NCBI GenBank assembly: GCA_020845575.1
Contig: JADLFL010000030.1
Span: forward strand, 1-64,000
Direction of reading: 5' to 3'
DNA from: Acidobacteriota bacterium
GTDB lineage: Bacteria > Acidobacteriota > Vicinamibacteria > Vicinamibacterales > Vicinamibacteraceae
Length of the DNA stretch: 64,000 nucleotides
The stretch's first letter is position 1; every line of letters starts with the position of its first letter. This document shows, piece after piece, positions 28,406 to 36,729 of the stretch. Below the pieces are notes generated by a model. That model searched no databases and was not told the DNA's origin. It was given only the letters and a program-made list of their open reading frames with translations. A program made the position numbers and the translations under genes.

Positions 28406-29074
28406 ATGTGGCCGCCGCGCACCATCGTTGTCACGGACCGTCGCCGGTTGTCCTGCGGTTCGAGCGACGACGCGGCGTCGGCGCTCGTGGCGTTTGCTGC
28501 CGCCGTGGCCGCCGCCGGCGTGGATGTCGTGCAGATCCGCGAACGCGACTGGGACGATGGCACCCTGGTGCGCGTCACGCGCGCGGTGATGCGGGCGACG
28601 GCCGGGAGCGGGTGCGAGGTGTTCGTGAACGAACGTGCGCACGTCGCGGTGGCCGCCGGTGCACATGGCATGCACTTGAGAGGCAACGGCATGCCCGCCG
28701 CGCGCGTGCGTGCCGCATGGCCGACGGGATTGCGCATCGGCAGGTCGGTACACGGGAGTGACCAGGCGACGGTCGCGGATGGCGTTGACGTGGCTTTGTT
28801 CGGTACCGTGGTCCCGTCCGTGTCGAAAGGCGGCGACGCGGTGATTGCCGGTGTGGCTGCGCTCGCCGCATGGGTGGGTATTGCCGGTGCGACGCCTGTC
28901 GTCGCCATCGGCGGCATCGACGTGGAGCGCTGCGCGGCGGTGCGCGCCGCCGGGGCGTGTGGCGTGGCCGGGATCGACGTGTTCGTGCGGGCATGGGAGC
29001 AGGGCGGTGCCGCACTGGCGGCGCTGGTGAGGGAGATGCACGCGGTGCTTGGAGAGCGGGAGCGGACACAGTGA
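28406..29074 (+). CDS. thiE: Thiamine-phosphate synthase (ThiE/TenI family)
   Basis: Couples HMP pyrophosphate and thiazole phosphate to thiamine phosphate. A 222-residue TIM barrel: VVTDRRRL at the N-terminus, VDVVQIRERDW (substrate-binding QIRE), EVFVNERAHVAVAAGAHGMHLRG, and VVAIGGIDVERCAAV. No other thiamine genes are nearby. Shorter-motif TenI-like proteins without synthase activity exist, so activity is likely but not certain. Confidence 0.85.
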   Translation: MWPPRTIVVTDRRRLSCGSSDDAASALVAFAAAVAAAGVDVVQIRERDWDDGTLVRVTRAVMRATAGSGCEVFVNERAHVAVAAGAHGMHLRGNGMPAARVRAAWPTGLRIGRSVHGSDQATVADGVDVALFGTVVPSVSKGGDAVIAGVAALAAWVGIAGATPVVAIGGIDVERCAAVRAAGACGVAGIDVFVRAWEQGGAALAALVREMHAVLGERERTQ

Positions 29075-29910
29075 CCGTTGGTGAGCGTTTGCGCGAGGCG
29101 CGGGAGCGCCGGAAGGTCTCGCTGCACGCTATTGCAGAGAAGACCAACGTGTCGGCCCGTTTTCTCGAGGCGATCGAGAAGGGGCAGTACGACAAGCTGC
29201 CCGGCGGCATCTTCACACGCGGGTTCATCAGGTCGTATGCCGTGCAGGTGGGTCTCGACCCCGATGCGATCGTGGCGCAGTTCCTGTCCGACGACCCTGG
29301 CCAGCGCGACGACGACATCGACGAGGCGCCGCCGTCGAGCCGTGAAGGTGCGCCGGTGGCCACCATGCTGATCGTGGCTGTTGGCGTGATCGCCGCGGCG
29401 TTGCTGGCGGTCTATCTCCTGAAACCTGACTGGATCGGTAGCGGCTCGCGTTCGGCTCCCGTTCAGGAGCCGGTATCGGCCGAGGGGAGGCCGTCGCCTG
29501 CCCTCGGCGACGCGCAATCGGAGGTGGTGGCGGCGGTGTCCGCCCCGGTGGCGCTGCCGACCCCGGATGCTCCCGGACAGGAGGCGCCTGCGACGACTGA
29601 TGCCGGAGGTTCTGCACCAGCCGCGAGTACCACCGACGTGCCGCTGTCGCCCTTGCGACTGGTGATCGCGCCGACGGGACGCTGCTGGGTGCAGGTCTCG
29701 GCCGACGGGCAGATGCGCGTGGCGCGAGAGGTGAGCGTCGGCGAACGCATCACTGTCGACGCCTCCGAACGATTGAGCATCACCGCCGGTGATGCGGGCG
29801 CGTTTGCCTACGAGTTGAACGGCCGGCCGGGAACCTCGCTCGGCGCCGCCGGCCGCGTGGCGCGCGCCACGATCGTGCCGTCCACCGTCGCGCAGTTCCA
29901 GGTGCCGTAG
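29071..29910 (+). CDS. rodZ: RodZ-like protein (HTH_25 plus DUF4115)
   Basis: A 279-residue bitopic membrane protein. Residues 1-80 are a Cro/CI-type HTH with the RodZ signature (VGERLREARERRKVSLHAIAEKTNVSARFLEAIE, then LPGGIFTRGFIRSYA). One membrane helix lies at about 93-113 (VATMLIVAVGVIAAALLAVYLL), followed by a Pro/Ala linker and a periplasmic DUF4115 beta domain (LVIAPTGRCWVQVSADG). In other bacteria RodZ links MreB to the cell-wall elongation machine. GTG 29071 overlaps the thiE stop by 4 bases. Confidence 0.85.
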   Translation: MTVGERLREARERRKVSLHAIAEKTNVSARFLEAIEKGQYDKLPGGIFTRGFIRSYAVQVGLDPDAIVAQFLSDDPGQRDDDIDEAPPSSREGAPVATMLIVAVGVIAAALLAVYLLKPDWIGSGSRSAPVQEPVSAEGRPSPALGDAQSEVVAAVSAPVALPTPDAPGQEAPATTDAGGSAPAASTTDVPLSPLRLVIAPTGRCWVQVSADGQMRVAREVSVGERITVDASERLSITAGDAGAFAYELNGRPGTSLGAAGRVARATIVPSTVAQFQVP

Positions 29911-29913
29911 GCC

Positions 29914-30777
29914 GTGCCCTTCGGCGTCTCGTCGCCCATCGTCGATGTGTTCGCGCGCGACCAGGTGCCGCGCGACGTGCGCCTGCTCGCGGCGCGCGGC
30001 CAAGTCGGTGCGGAAGGTGTGGACCGGCTCGTCCTGCTCGCGATGATGGCCGAAGACGAGGACGGCGACGTCGCAGCGTTGGCCGCGGCCACCATCGACG
30101 GTCTGCCGGAGTCGGCAGTGCGCGATTTCATCGGCCGCGACGGCGTGCCGGCCCAATTGCGCGCGTGGTACGAGGCGCGAAGTGGTGCGCCTGTGGCTGT
30201 GGCCAGTCCCGATCCGATCGAACCGCCGATAGACCAGTCCCGCGGTGGAGCCGCCGGACTGTGTCCGGCGGGCGGTGACGACGTCGAATCGGACGACGTG
30301 ACCGAGCCCACGGAAGCCGAGGTCGCGGCGATGGCGGCCGAGGCGCTTCCAGACGACGAGGAGGAGGCACACCAGCTCCTGACGTCGCTGCCCGTACCCA
30401 AGAAGCTGAAACTCGCCACGCTCGGCCGGCGCGAGCAGCGTGCCATCCTGATCCGCGATCCGAACCGCCTCGTGTCGACGGCCGTGTTGGCCAGTCCGAA
30501 GCTCACCGAGACTGAGGTGGAGAACTTCTCGCGGATGCAGAACGTGTCCGACGAGGTGCTGCGCATCATCGGCACGAGCCGCGTGTGGACGAAGAACTAC
30601 ACCGTGGTGTCATCGCTCGTGCGGAACCCGCGCACGCCAACGGCGATCTCGCTGCCGCTCCTCGGCCGTCTCGCCGAGCGTGACGTGAAGGGGCTCACGG
30701 TGAACCGCAACGTCCCCGAGAGCGTCCGCCTCGCCGCCCGCAAGCAGCTCGACGTCCTCCAGTCACGCAAATCGTGA
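29914..30777 (+). CDS. Helical repeat protein of unknown function
   Basis: A 287-residue soluble protein (GTG start). The N-terminal 95 residues resemble short HEAT-like helices (VPRDVRLLAARGQV, GDVAALAAATIDGLPESAV). An acidic linker follows at about 105-145. The C-terminal 140 residues repeat a pattern of about 35-40 residues (IRDPNRLVSTAVLASPKLTETEVEN, then RMQNVSDEVLRIIG and VRNPRTPTAISLPLLGRL). That repeat resembles an alpha-solenoid domain widespread in Acidobacteria and Myxococcota, but I cannot name a family. It ends the ffh-led plus-strand run, 22 bases before the convergent polX stop. Confidence 0.7.
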   Translation: MPFGVSSPIVDVFARDQVPRDVRLLAARGQVGAEGVDRLVLLAMMAEDEDGDVAALAAATIDGLPESAVRDFIGRDGVPAQLRAWYEARSGAPVAVASPDPIEPPIDQSRGGAAGLCPAGGDDVESDDVTEPTEAEVAAMAAEALPDDEEEAHQLLTSLPVPKKLKLATLGRREQRAILIRDPNRLVSTAVLASPKLTETEVENFSRMQNVSDEVLRIIGTSRVWTKNYTVVSSLVRNPRTPTAISLPLLGRLAERDVKGLTVNRNVPESVRLAARKQLDVLQSRKS

Positions 30778-30799
30778 CGTAGGGGCGACGCATGCGCCG

Positions 30800-32521
30800 C
30801 TACACGTGTCGACTGCGGCGGAGGTAGCGGCGCAGCTGGTCGAGGGGGAGGCAGTTCAGGACATCGCCGGGTGAGAGCCAGGCGCGGCGGGCGGTGAACG
30901 TGGCCCAGTGGAGGTGCTCGAAACCCGCCACGGCGTGCGCGTCGCTGGACAGCACGATCTTCACGCCGCGATCGCGCGCCAGGCGCGCATGAGTGTCGTT
31001 CAGATCGCGGCGATGCGGCTGGCCGTTGATCTCCATGGCCACGCCCAGATCGGCCGCGCGTGCGATCACGGCTTCGATGTCGATGGCACTCGCCTCGCGC
31101 CGGAGCAGCATGCGTCCTGTCGGATGTCCGAGCACGTCGACGTACGGACACTCCAGCGCGCGGAGTACACGGTCGGTCATGCGCGCCGGCTCCTGCGACA
31201 GCCCCGAGTGGACCGACGCAATGACGATGTCGAGCTGGGCGAGGCAGTCGTCGGCGAGATCCATCGTGCCGTCGGTGCGGATGTCGCACTCGATGCCGGC
31301 CAGCAGCGTGATGCCCTCGACCTCGTCGTCGCAGGCCCTGATTGCCGCCGCGTGTGCCAGTGCACGCGTTTCATCGAGGCCATTGGCCATCGCGAGCGCC
31401 TGACTATGGTCGGTGATCGCGAGATAGCTCAGTCCGGCGTCGCGCGCGGCCATCGCCATCGCACGAATCGTGTCCTTACCGTCGGTGGCCGTCGTGTGGC
31501 AGTGCAGATCGCCGCGCAGATCCGCACGCTCGACGAGGAGAGGCAGCCCTTCGTCACGCGCGGCGTCGAACTCGCCACGGTTCTCGCGAAGCTCCGGCGC
31601 GATCCACGGCAGCCCCAGCGCCGCATAGATCTCCGCTTCCGTCTCCCCGGCCACACGCGTCTCATCGTCCACCCGGAACAGGCCGTACTCGTTCAGCTTC
31701 AGTCCCTGGCGCAGCGCGCGGTCCCGCAACTCGATGTTGTGTGCCTTGCTTCCGGTGAAGTACTGCTGTGCCGCGCCGCGCGATTCGGCAGGTACCAGGC
31801 GCAGATCGGCCTGCAGCCCCTTCGAGAGACGGACGCTGCTCCTGGTCGGCCCCTGTCCGAGCACGCGCTCCACGCGCGGGAACGACACGAAGTGCGCCAT
31901 CACCGCCGACGGCGCGGCCGTCGCGAGGACATCGAGATCGCCGCACGTCTCGGCGCCGCGCCGCAGGCTGCCCACGAGATCGAACGTGGCGTCCGGACAC
32001 GCGGCGCGCAGGTGGGTGAGCAGGGCATGCGCCTGCTGCCACACCTCCGAGGCAAGGTATCTGCCTGCGAAGGTCGCGTGATCCTCGATGGCCTTGGCGA
32101 GCGCGGCTTCCTTGCCGGGGCCCATGCCCTTGACCTTGCGGATCGTGCCGGCCGCAATGGCGGCGCGGAGATCGTCGATCGACCCGACGCCGAGCTCGCG
32201 GTACAGCAATGCCACCGTCTTCGGACCCACACCCTGCAGCCGCAACACGTCGAGCAGGCCTGTCGGAAACTCCGCCGCCAGTTCGCGATGGAACGACGAT
32301 ATGCCGGTCGCGGCGAGCTCTTCGATGCGCGCGGCGATGTCCTTGCCGATACCCGGCAGCGCGCGAAGGTCGGCAGCCGTGAAGTCCGCGACGCGCTCGC
32401 CCGTGTCGCGAATCACCTGTGACGCGTTGCGATACGCGCGGATCTTGAACGGGTTGTCGCCCCGGATCTCGAGCAGATCGCCAATCTCGGCGAGGACGCG
32501 GGCGATGGCGGTGTTCTCCAC
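30800..32521 (-). CDS. polX: Family X DNA polymerase/3'-5' exonuclease PolX
   Basis: Gap-filling repair polymerase with a C-terminal PHP nuclease domain; 573 residues, normal for bacterial PolX. Residues 1-150 hold helix-hairpin-helix modules (LRALPGIGKDIAARIEEL, LQGVGPKTVALLY). The nucleotidyltransferase site is GSLRRGAETCGDLDVLA with Asp195 and Asp197, and the third Asp is Asp239. The PHP domain opens with GDLHCHTTATDG (His340, His342), followed by AITDHSQALA, GIECDI, SVHSGLSQ and GHPTGRMLLRRE. GTG 32521 (VENTAIARVLAEIGDLLE) matches family starts. A second, decayed PolX-like gene lies at 40127-41884. Confidence 0.96.
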   Translation of the reverse strand: MENTAIARVLAEIGDLLEIRGDNPFKIRAYRNASQVIRDTGERVADFTAADLRALPGIGKDIAARIEELAATGISSFHRELAAEFPTGLLDVLRLQGVGPKTVALLYRELGVGSIDDLRAAIAAGTIRKVKGMGPGKEAALAKAIEDHATFAGRYLASEVWQQAHALLTHLRAACPDATFDLVGSLRRGAETCGDLDVLATAAPSAVMAHFVSFPRVERVLGQGPTRSSVRLSKGLQADLRLVPAESRGAAQQYFTGSKAHNIELRDRALRQGLKLNEYGLFRVDDETRVAGETEAEIYAALGLPWIAPELRENRGEFDAARDEGLPLLVERADLRGDLHCHTTATDGKDTIRAMAMAARDAGLSYLAITDHSQALAMANGLDETRALAHAAAIRACDDEVEGITLLAGIECDIRTDGTMDLADDCLAQLDIVIASVHSGLSQEPARMTDRVLRALECPYVDVLGHPTGRMLLRREASAIDIEAVIARAADLGVAMEINGQPHRRDLNDTHARLARDRGVKIVLSSDAHAVAGFEHLHWATFTARRAWLSPGDVLNCLPLDQLRRYLRRSRHV

Positions 32522-32563
32522 GGCAGGACGCAGGTGCGCACGCGTCGGGCGCGCAATCGCGCC

Positions 32564-32571
32564 ATTATAAT
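32564..32571. promoter_or_regulatory. Shared palindromic -10 (ATTATAAT) of divergent polX and nagZ
   Basis: ATTATAAT is its own reverse complement, so a perfect TATAAT faces both ways: 31 bases before the nagZ ATG on the plus strand and 42 bases before the polX GTG on the minus strand. Neither side has a good -35. Only one direction could be occupied by polymerase at a time. Confidence 0.6.
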
Positions 32572-32576
32572 GACGC

Positions 32577-32593
32577 GTCCGGCACGGCCGGAC
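32577..32593. repeat. 7-bp inverted repeat in the nagZ leader
   Basis: GTCCGGC-ACG-GCCGGAC, a perfect palindrome just downstream of the plus-strand -10 and 9 bases before the nagZ ATG. It may be an operator or a leader hairpin covering the ribosome site. Confidence 0.55.
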
Positions 32594-32602
32594 ATCCTCT
32601 CG

Positions 32603-33697
32603 ATGAACCAGCGCGACAGACGACGGCAGGTGGGGCAGTTGCTGCTGGCGGGATTCAGCGGACACGCGATTCCCGCCGAACTGCGCGCGCTCGCGCGCGA
32701 GTTCGACCTCGGCGGTGTCGTGTTGTTCTCGCGCAACGTGGCCGAGCCGGCACAGGTGGCGGAGCTGGCGCGCGAAGCGCAGGAACTGTCGCGCACGCCG
32801 GTGTGGGTGGCCATCGATCAGGAGGGTGGCCGCGTACAACGCGTGAAGGCGCCGCTCACGCTGTGGCCACCGCCCGCAACGCTCGGCAGGGCAGACGATG
32901 TCGAGCTGACCCGCCGCTTCGTGCGCGCGCTGTCGCGCGAGTTGCGCGCGATGGGCATCACCTTCAACTTCGTGCCCGTGCTCGACGTGTTGACGCGACG
33001 CGACAATCCGGCGATCGGCGACCGCGCGTTCGGCGAGACCGCTGACGTCGTGGCACGTCATGGCGTGGCGACGATCGAGGCCCTGCACGCCGAAGGCATG
33101 CCCGCGTGCGCGAAGCACTTCCCGGGGCATGGCGAGGCGGCTGTCGACTCGCACGACGAACTGCCCGTGGTGGACCTCCCGCCGGACAGGCTCGAGCGCG
33201 TCGAGTGGAAGCCCTTCGTCGAGGCATTCGCGGCGGGGCTCGACGCGGTGATGTCGTGCCACCTCCTGCTTCCGAGCCTCGACGAGCACAATCCCGCCAC
33301 GCTCTCGGACGCCGTGATCAGCGGACGGCTCCGCGGTCAGCTCGGCTTCGACGGTCTCGTGTTCACCGACGACATGGACATGAAGGCGATCGCCTCGCAC
33401 GTGGAGCCGGGGGATGCGGCGGTTCGTGCGCTGTCGGCGGGATGCGACGCGATCCTGCAGTGTGGCGGCGATCCCGATCGCGTGGCGGCGTCACTCGAAG
33501 GTCTGGTGCACGCCCTCGAAGCCGGGACGCTCTCGGCAACACGCGTGGACGAGGCGCTCGCGCGGCACGAGGCACTCAAGGCGCGGTATCTCTCGGACTC
33601 CGCGCGTCGTCAGGCACCGATGCCACCTTCGCTGCGAGACGTGATCGGATCGGCGGAGCACGCCGCGATCGCCGAGCAGATGCGGCAGTTCGCGTGA
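32603..33697 (+). CDS. nagZ: Beta-N-acetylhexosaminidase NagZ (GH3)
   Basis: Removes GlcNAc from GlcNAc-anhydroMurNAc peptides during cell-wall recycling. A 364-residue GH3 barrel without signal peptide, consistent with the cytosol. It has WVAIDQEGGRVQRVK, NFVPVLDVLTRRDNPAIGDRAFG, the acid/base loop KHFPGHGEAAVDSHDELP, and the nucleophile region VFTDDMDMKAI. First gene of a cell-wall recycling run with ldcA and mpl; overlaps ldcA by 4 bases (GTGA). Confidence 0.95.
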   Translation: MNQRDRRRQVGQLLLAGFSGHAIPAELRALAREFDLGGVVLFSRNVAEPAQVAELAREAQELSRTPVWVAIDQEGGRVQRVKAPLTLWPPPATLGRADDVELTRRFVRALSRELRAMGITFNFVPVLDVLTRRDNPAIGDRAFGETADVVARHGVATIEALHAEGMPACAKHFPGHGEAAVDSHDELPVVDLPPDRLERVEWKPFVEAFAAGLDAVMSCHLLLPSLDEHNPATLSDAVISGRLRGQLGFDGLVFTDDMDMKAIASHVEPGDAAVRALSAGCDAILQCGGDPDRVAASLEGLVHALEAGTLSATRVDEALARHEALKARYLSDSARRQAPMPPSLRDVIGSAEHAAIAEQMRQFA

Positions 33698-34647
33698 CGG
33701 CGCTCAGGCCACTCCTGCGTCCGCATCGGCTGCGTGCAGGCGATCGCGTGGCGCTGCTCACGCTGGCGAGTCCGTCACGCGAGGCGGATGTCGAGGCTGG
33801 CGCCGACGAGTTGCGCGCACTCGGCTTCGAGCCTGTGGTGGTGGCACCACCGGCTCACATCGCTGCGTCTGGCGCCCCGTACGTGGCCGGCGCACCAGAA
33901 GCCCGTGCGACGCAGTTGCGGTCGGCTTTGGCTGATCCGGAGGTGCGCGCCGTGATCGCGGTGCGTGGCGGGTATGGGTCCGCGCATCTGCTCCCGTTCC
34001 TCGACGTCGACCAACTGCGCGCGTCGCGCACGCTCTTGATTGGCTACAGCGACATCACGGCGCTGCTCGACGTGACCACCGGGCACGCGGGACTCGTCAG
34101 CATCCACGGACCCATGGTCGAAGGTCGCCTCGCGCGCGGTCCGGCCACGTACGATCGCGACAGCTTCCTGCGCCTGACGATGGAACCGGTGGCGTTCGGC
34201 CGTGTCGACACCACCGGCGTACGCGTCGTTCGTCCTGGCGAAGCGTCGGGCGTCCTGCGCGGCGGCACGCTCACGCAACTGGCCGCGTTGCTCGGTACGC
34301 CGTGGGCGCTCGCGGCCATGGAGCCGACGGTCCTGTTCATCGACGAAGTGAACGAGCGTCCGTATCGGATCGATCGTCTGTTGTGGCAACTGCGCGCCGC
34401 AGGCGCGCTCGCGCACGTCACGGGCATCGTCTTCAACGAACTGCCGGGATGTGATGAGCCCGGCGGCGCACTCATGGCACTCGATGCCGTCAGGGCGGGG
34501 CTGGAAGGTGTCGACGGCCCGATCGTGGCGGGCGTGGCGAGCGGGCATACGGCGCGGCCGATGCTCAGCCTGCCGTTCGGCGTACAAGCCACGCTGATCG
34601 CCGCAGACGATGTCGTGCTGTCGATCGACGAGGCCGCCGTCGAGTGA
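33694..34647 (+). CDS. ldcA: LD-carboxypeptidase (muropeptide, S66 family)
   Basis: Cleaves the terminal D-Ala from tetrapeptides so that tripeptide can be reused. The 317-residue S66 serine peptidase shows VIAVRGGYGSAHLLPFLD, the nucleophile motif LIGYSDITALL (Ser119), a Glu in FIDEVNERPYRIDRLLWQL, and a C-terminal His in GVASGHTARPMLSLPFG. No signal peptide. Sits between nagZ and mpl, which fits cytosolic recycling. Confidence 0.94.
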   Translation: MTALRPLLRPHRLRAGDRVALLTLASPSREADVEAGADELRALGFEPVVVAPPAHIAASGAPYVAGAPEARATQLRSALADPEVRAVIAVRGGYGSAHLLPFLDVDQLRASRTLLIGYSDITALLDVTTGHAGLVSIHGPMVEGRLARGPATYDRDSFLRLTMEPVAFGRVDTTGVRVVRPGEASGVLRGGTLTQLAALLGTPWALAAMEPTVLFIDEVNERPYRIDRLLWQLRAAGALAHVTGIVFNELPGCDEPGGALMALDAVRAGLEGVDGPIVAGVASGHTARPMLSLPFGVQATLIAADDVVLSIDEAAVE

Positions 34648-34660
34648 CGAGGAGACCATC

Positions 34661-36076
34661 GTGCGCATTCACCTGATCGGCGTGGCGGGAACCGCGATGG
34701 CGACGCTTGCCGCCATGCTCCAGCGGCGTGGGCATCGCGTCACGGGATCGGACGCAGGCGTATACCCCCCGATGAGCGATTTCCTGCGCGCCGAGAAGAT
34801 CAACGTCTTCGACGGCTACGACGCGGCGCACGTCGATCCAGACGCCGACCTCATCGTCGTCGGCAATGCCATCTCGCGGGGGAACCCGGAACTCGAAGTG
34901 GTGCTGTCGCGACGGCAGCGATACTGCTCGCTGCCTGAACGCATCCGCGACGAGTTTCTCTGGCAGCGCGATCCGATCGTCGTGGCGGGGACGCACGGCA
35001 AGACCACGACAACGAGCCTCGTGGCATGGGTCCTGACGCACGCAGGTCTCGATCCGTCGCTGCTCGTCGGTGGCATTGCGGCCAATTTCGATGCGAGCTA
35101 CAGGCTTGGCGACGGTCGCGACTTCGTCATCGAGGGCGACGAGTACGACAGTGCCTTCTTCGACAAGACGGCCAAGTTCCTCAAGTACGTCCCGCACACC
35201 GTCATCGTCAACAACGTGGAATTCGACCACGCCGACATCTATCCCGACGTGGACGCGATTCTCACGGCGTTCACCAGGCTCCTGCGACTCGTGCCTGCCG
35301 ACGGTCGCGTGTTCATCGGCGTGGACGATGCGGGCGCTGCGTCGCTGACGGGCACGGCGTTCGGCGTCGTCGAGACGTTCGGGGTGTCTGCGTCGGCCGA
35401 CTGGCAGGCGCGCGAGGTGCGCGCGGAACCCGGCGGCACGACGTTCGAGGTCTGGCGACGCGAGGGCTCGGCCGCGCACGTCCTCGCCGGCGACGTGCGC
35501 ATCCCGATGACGGGCATGCACAACGTGCGCAATGCGCTCGCGGCGGTCGCAGTCGCGTCGTCGCGCGGTGTGCCGTTCGAGGCGATTGCGGCCGGCCTGG
35601 CGGCGTTCGCGGGCGTGAAGCGACGCACGGAGCTGCGCGGCGTGGTTCGCGGCGTCGCCGTGTACGACGACTTCGCCCATCACCCGACGGCGATCGCGGA
35701 GACGCTCCACGGCGTCAGGCGCGCGAACCCGTCGTCTCGCATCTGGGCGATTTTCGAGCCGCGCTCCGCGTCGAGTTGCCTGGCCGTGTTCCAGCAGGCC
35801 TTTGCCGATGCGTTCGTGGATGCTGACGACACGGTGCTGGCGTCGGTGTTCAGGACGAACCTTCCCGAAGGGCGCCGCTTGTCGGTCACTGCGCTCGTAC
35901 AGGACCTGATCGACCGGGGACAGCGCGCGAGACATCTCCCGACAACGGCCGCCATTGTCGATGCCGTTGCTGCCGAAGCGACGGAGGGCGACCTCGTGAT
36001 CGTGATGTCCAACGGCGGGTTCGACGATCTTCACACGAAGCTTCTCACCGCGCTCGCGAGGGGAGGGGGCGCGTGA
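34661..36076 (+). CDS. mpl: Murein tripeptide ligase Mpl
   Basis: Ligates recovered L-Ala-gamma-D-Glu-mDAP to UDP-MurNAc, short-cutting peptidoglycan synthesis. A 471-residue Mur ligase: RIHLIGVAGTAMATLAAML at the N-terminus, P-loop GTHGKTTTTSLVA near 110, EGDEYDSAFFDKTAKFL (distinguishing Mpl from MurC), VYDDFAHHPTAI and the C-terminal MSNGGFDDLH. GTG 34661 has a strong Shine-Dalgarno (GAGGAG, 7 bases upstream). Overlaps pxpB by 4 bases. Confidence 0.95.
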   Translation: MRIHLIGVAGTAMATLAAMLQRRGHRVTGSDAGVYPPMSDFLRAEKINVFDGYDAAHVDPDADLIVVGNAISRGNPELEVVLSRRQRYCSLPERIRDEFLWQRDPIVVAGTHGKTTTTSLVAWVLTHAGLDPSLLVGGIAANFDASYRLGDGRDFVIEGDEYDSAFFDKTAKFLKYVPHTVIVNNVEFDHADIYPDVDAILTAFTRLLRLVPADGRVFIGVDDAGAASLTGTAFGVVETFGVSASADWQAREVRAEPGGTTFEVWRREGSAAHVLAGDVRIPMTGMHNVRNALAAVAVASSRGVPFEAIAAGLAAFAGVKRRTELRGVVRGVAVYDDFAHHPTAIAETLHGVRRANPSSRIWAIFEPRSASSCLAVFQQAFADAFVDADDTVLASVFRTNLPEGRRLSVTALVQDLIDRGQRARHLPTTAAIVDAVAAEATEGDLVIVMSNGGFDDLHTKLLTALARGGGA

Positions 36077-36729
36077 CGCACGAGTGCCGGCTCACGTGGC
36101 TCGGCGACGCGGCGCTGTCGATTCGCGCCGACGAGCGGGACGTGCTCGCCGCCAACACGCGCGTGCACGAATGGGCGGCGCGCATCCGCGCCGCGAATGT
36201 CGCCGCCGTTCGCGACGTCGTGCCCGGCATGCGGGAACTCGTGGTCCACATCGATCCGCTCCACGCCGACGTCGGCGAGATCGAACGCGCGCTGCGGACC
36301 GACGCGACGAGGGGGGCGACGACACCTGTGGCGCCACGCACCATCGAGATCGTCGTGACGTACGGTGGTGATGGCGGGCCAGACCTCGATGACCTCGCTC
36401 GCGCGACGGGCCTGACGTCCGACGAGGTCTGCCGGCGTCACCGCGAGACCATCTACACCGTGCACTTCGTCGGATTCCTTCCGGGATTCCCGTATCTCGG
36501 TCCTCTCGATCCGGCCCTCCAGGTTCCACGGCGCACCACGCCACGGCCGCGCGTGCCACCCGGGTCGGTGGCCGTGGCGGGGGAGTACACCGGCATCTAT
36601 CCCTGGCCGAGTCCGGGCGGCTGGCACGTGATCGGTCGCGCCGACGTCACGTTGTTCGATGCGGCGGCACGTCCCCCTGCACTGTTGTCGCCCGGCGATC
36701 GCGTGCGATTCGTGGAGCGACGGTCGTGA
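36073..36729 (+). CDS. pxpB: 5-oxoprolinase subunit PxpB (KipI-type)
   Basis: With PxpA and PxpC it forms an ATP-dependent enzyme opening 5-oxoproline to glutamate. The 218-residue protein shows TWLGDAALSI at the start, VVPGMRELVVHIDP, the family hallmark VGFLPGFPYLGPLDP, PRRTTPRPRVPPGSVAVAG, and PWPSPGGWHVIG. Starts inside mpl and overlaps pxpC by 4 bases. PxpA (LamB/YcsF) is not adjacent. Confidence 0.93.
   Translation: MTHECRLTWLGDAALSIRADERDVLAANTRVHEWAARIRAANVAAVRDVVPGMRELVVHIDPLHADVGEIERALRTDATRGATTPVAPRTIEIVVTYGGDGGPDLDDLARATGLTSDEVCRRHRETIYTVHFVGFLPGFPYLGPLDPALQVPRRTTPRPRVPPGSVAVAGEYTGIYPWPSPGGWHVIGRADVTLFDAAARPPALLSPGDRVRFVERRS

Noticed and set aside
28120-30372. A 750-codon minus-strand open frame opposite thiE and rodZ
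   Set aside because: Antisense shadow of conserved genes; no family similarity or plausible start signal.
32522-33400. Upstream extension of polX to give 866 residues
   Set aside because: It would run antisense through nagZ; PolX family length and N-terminus fit the GTG at 32521.
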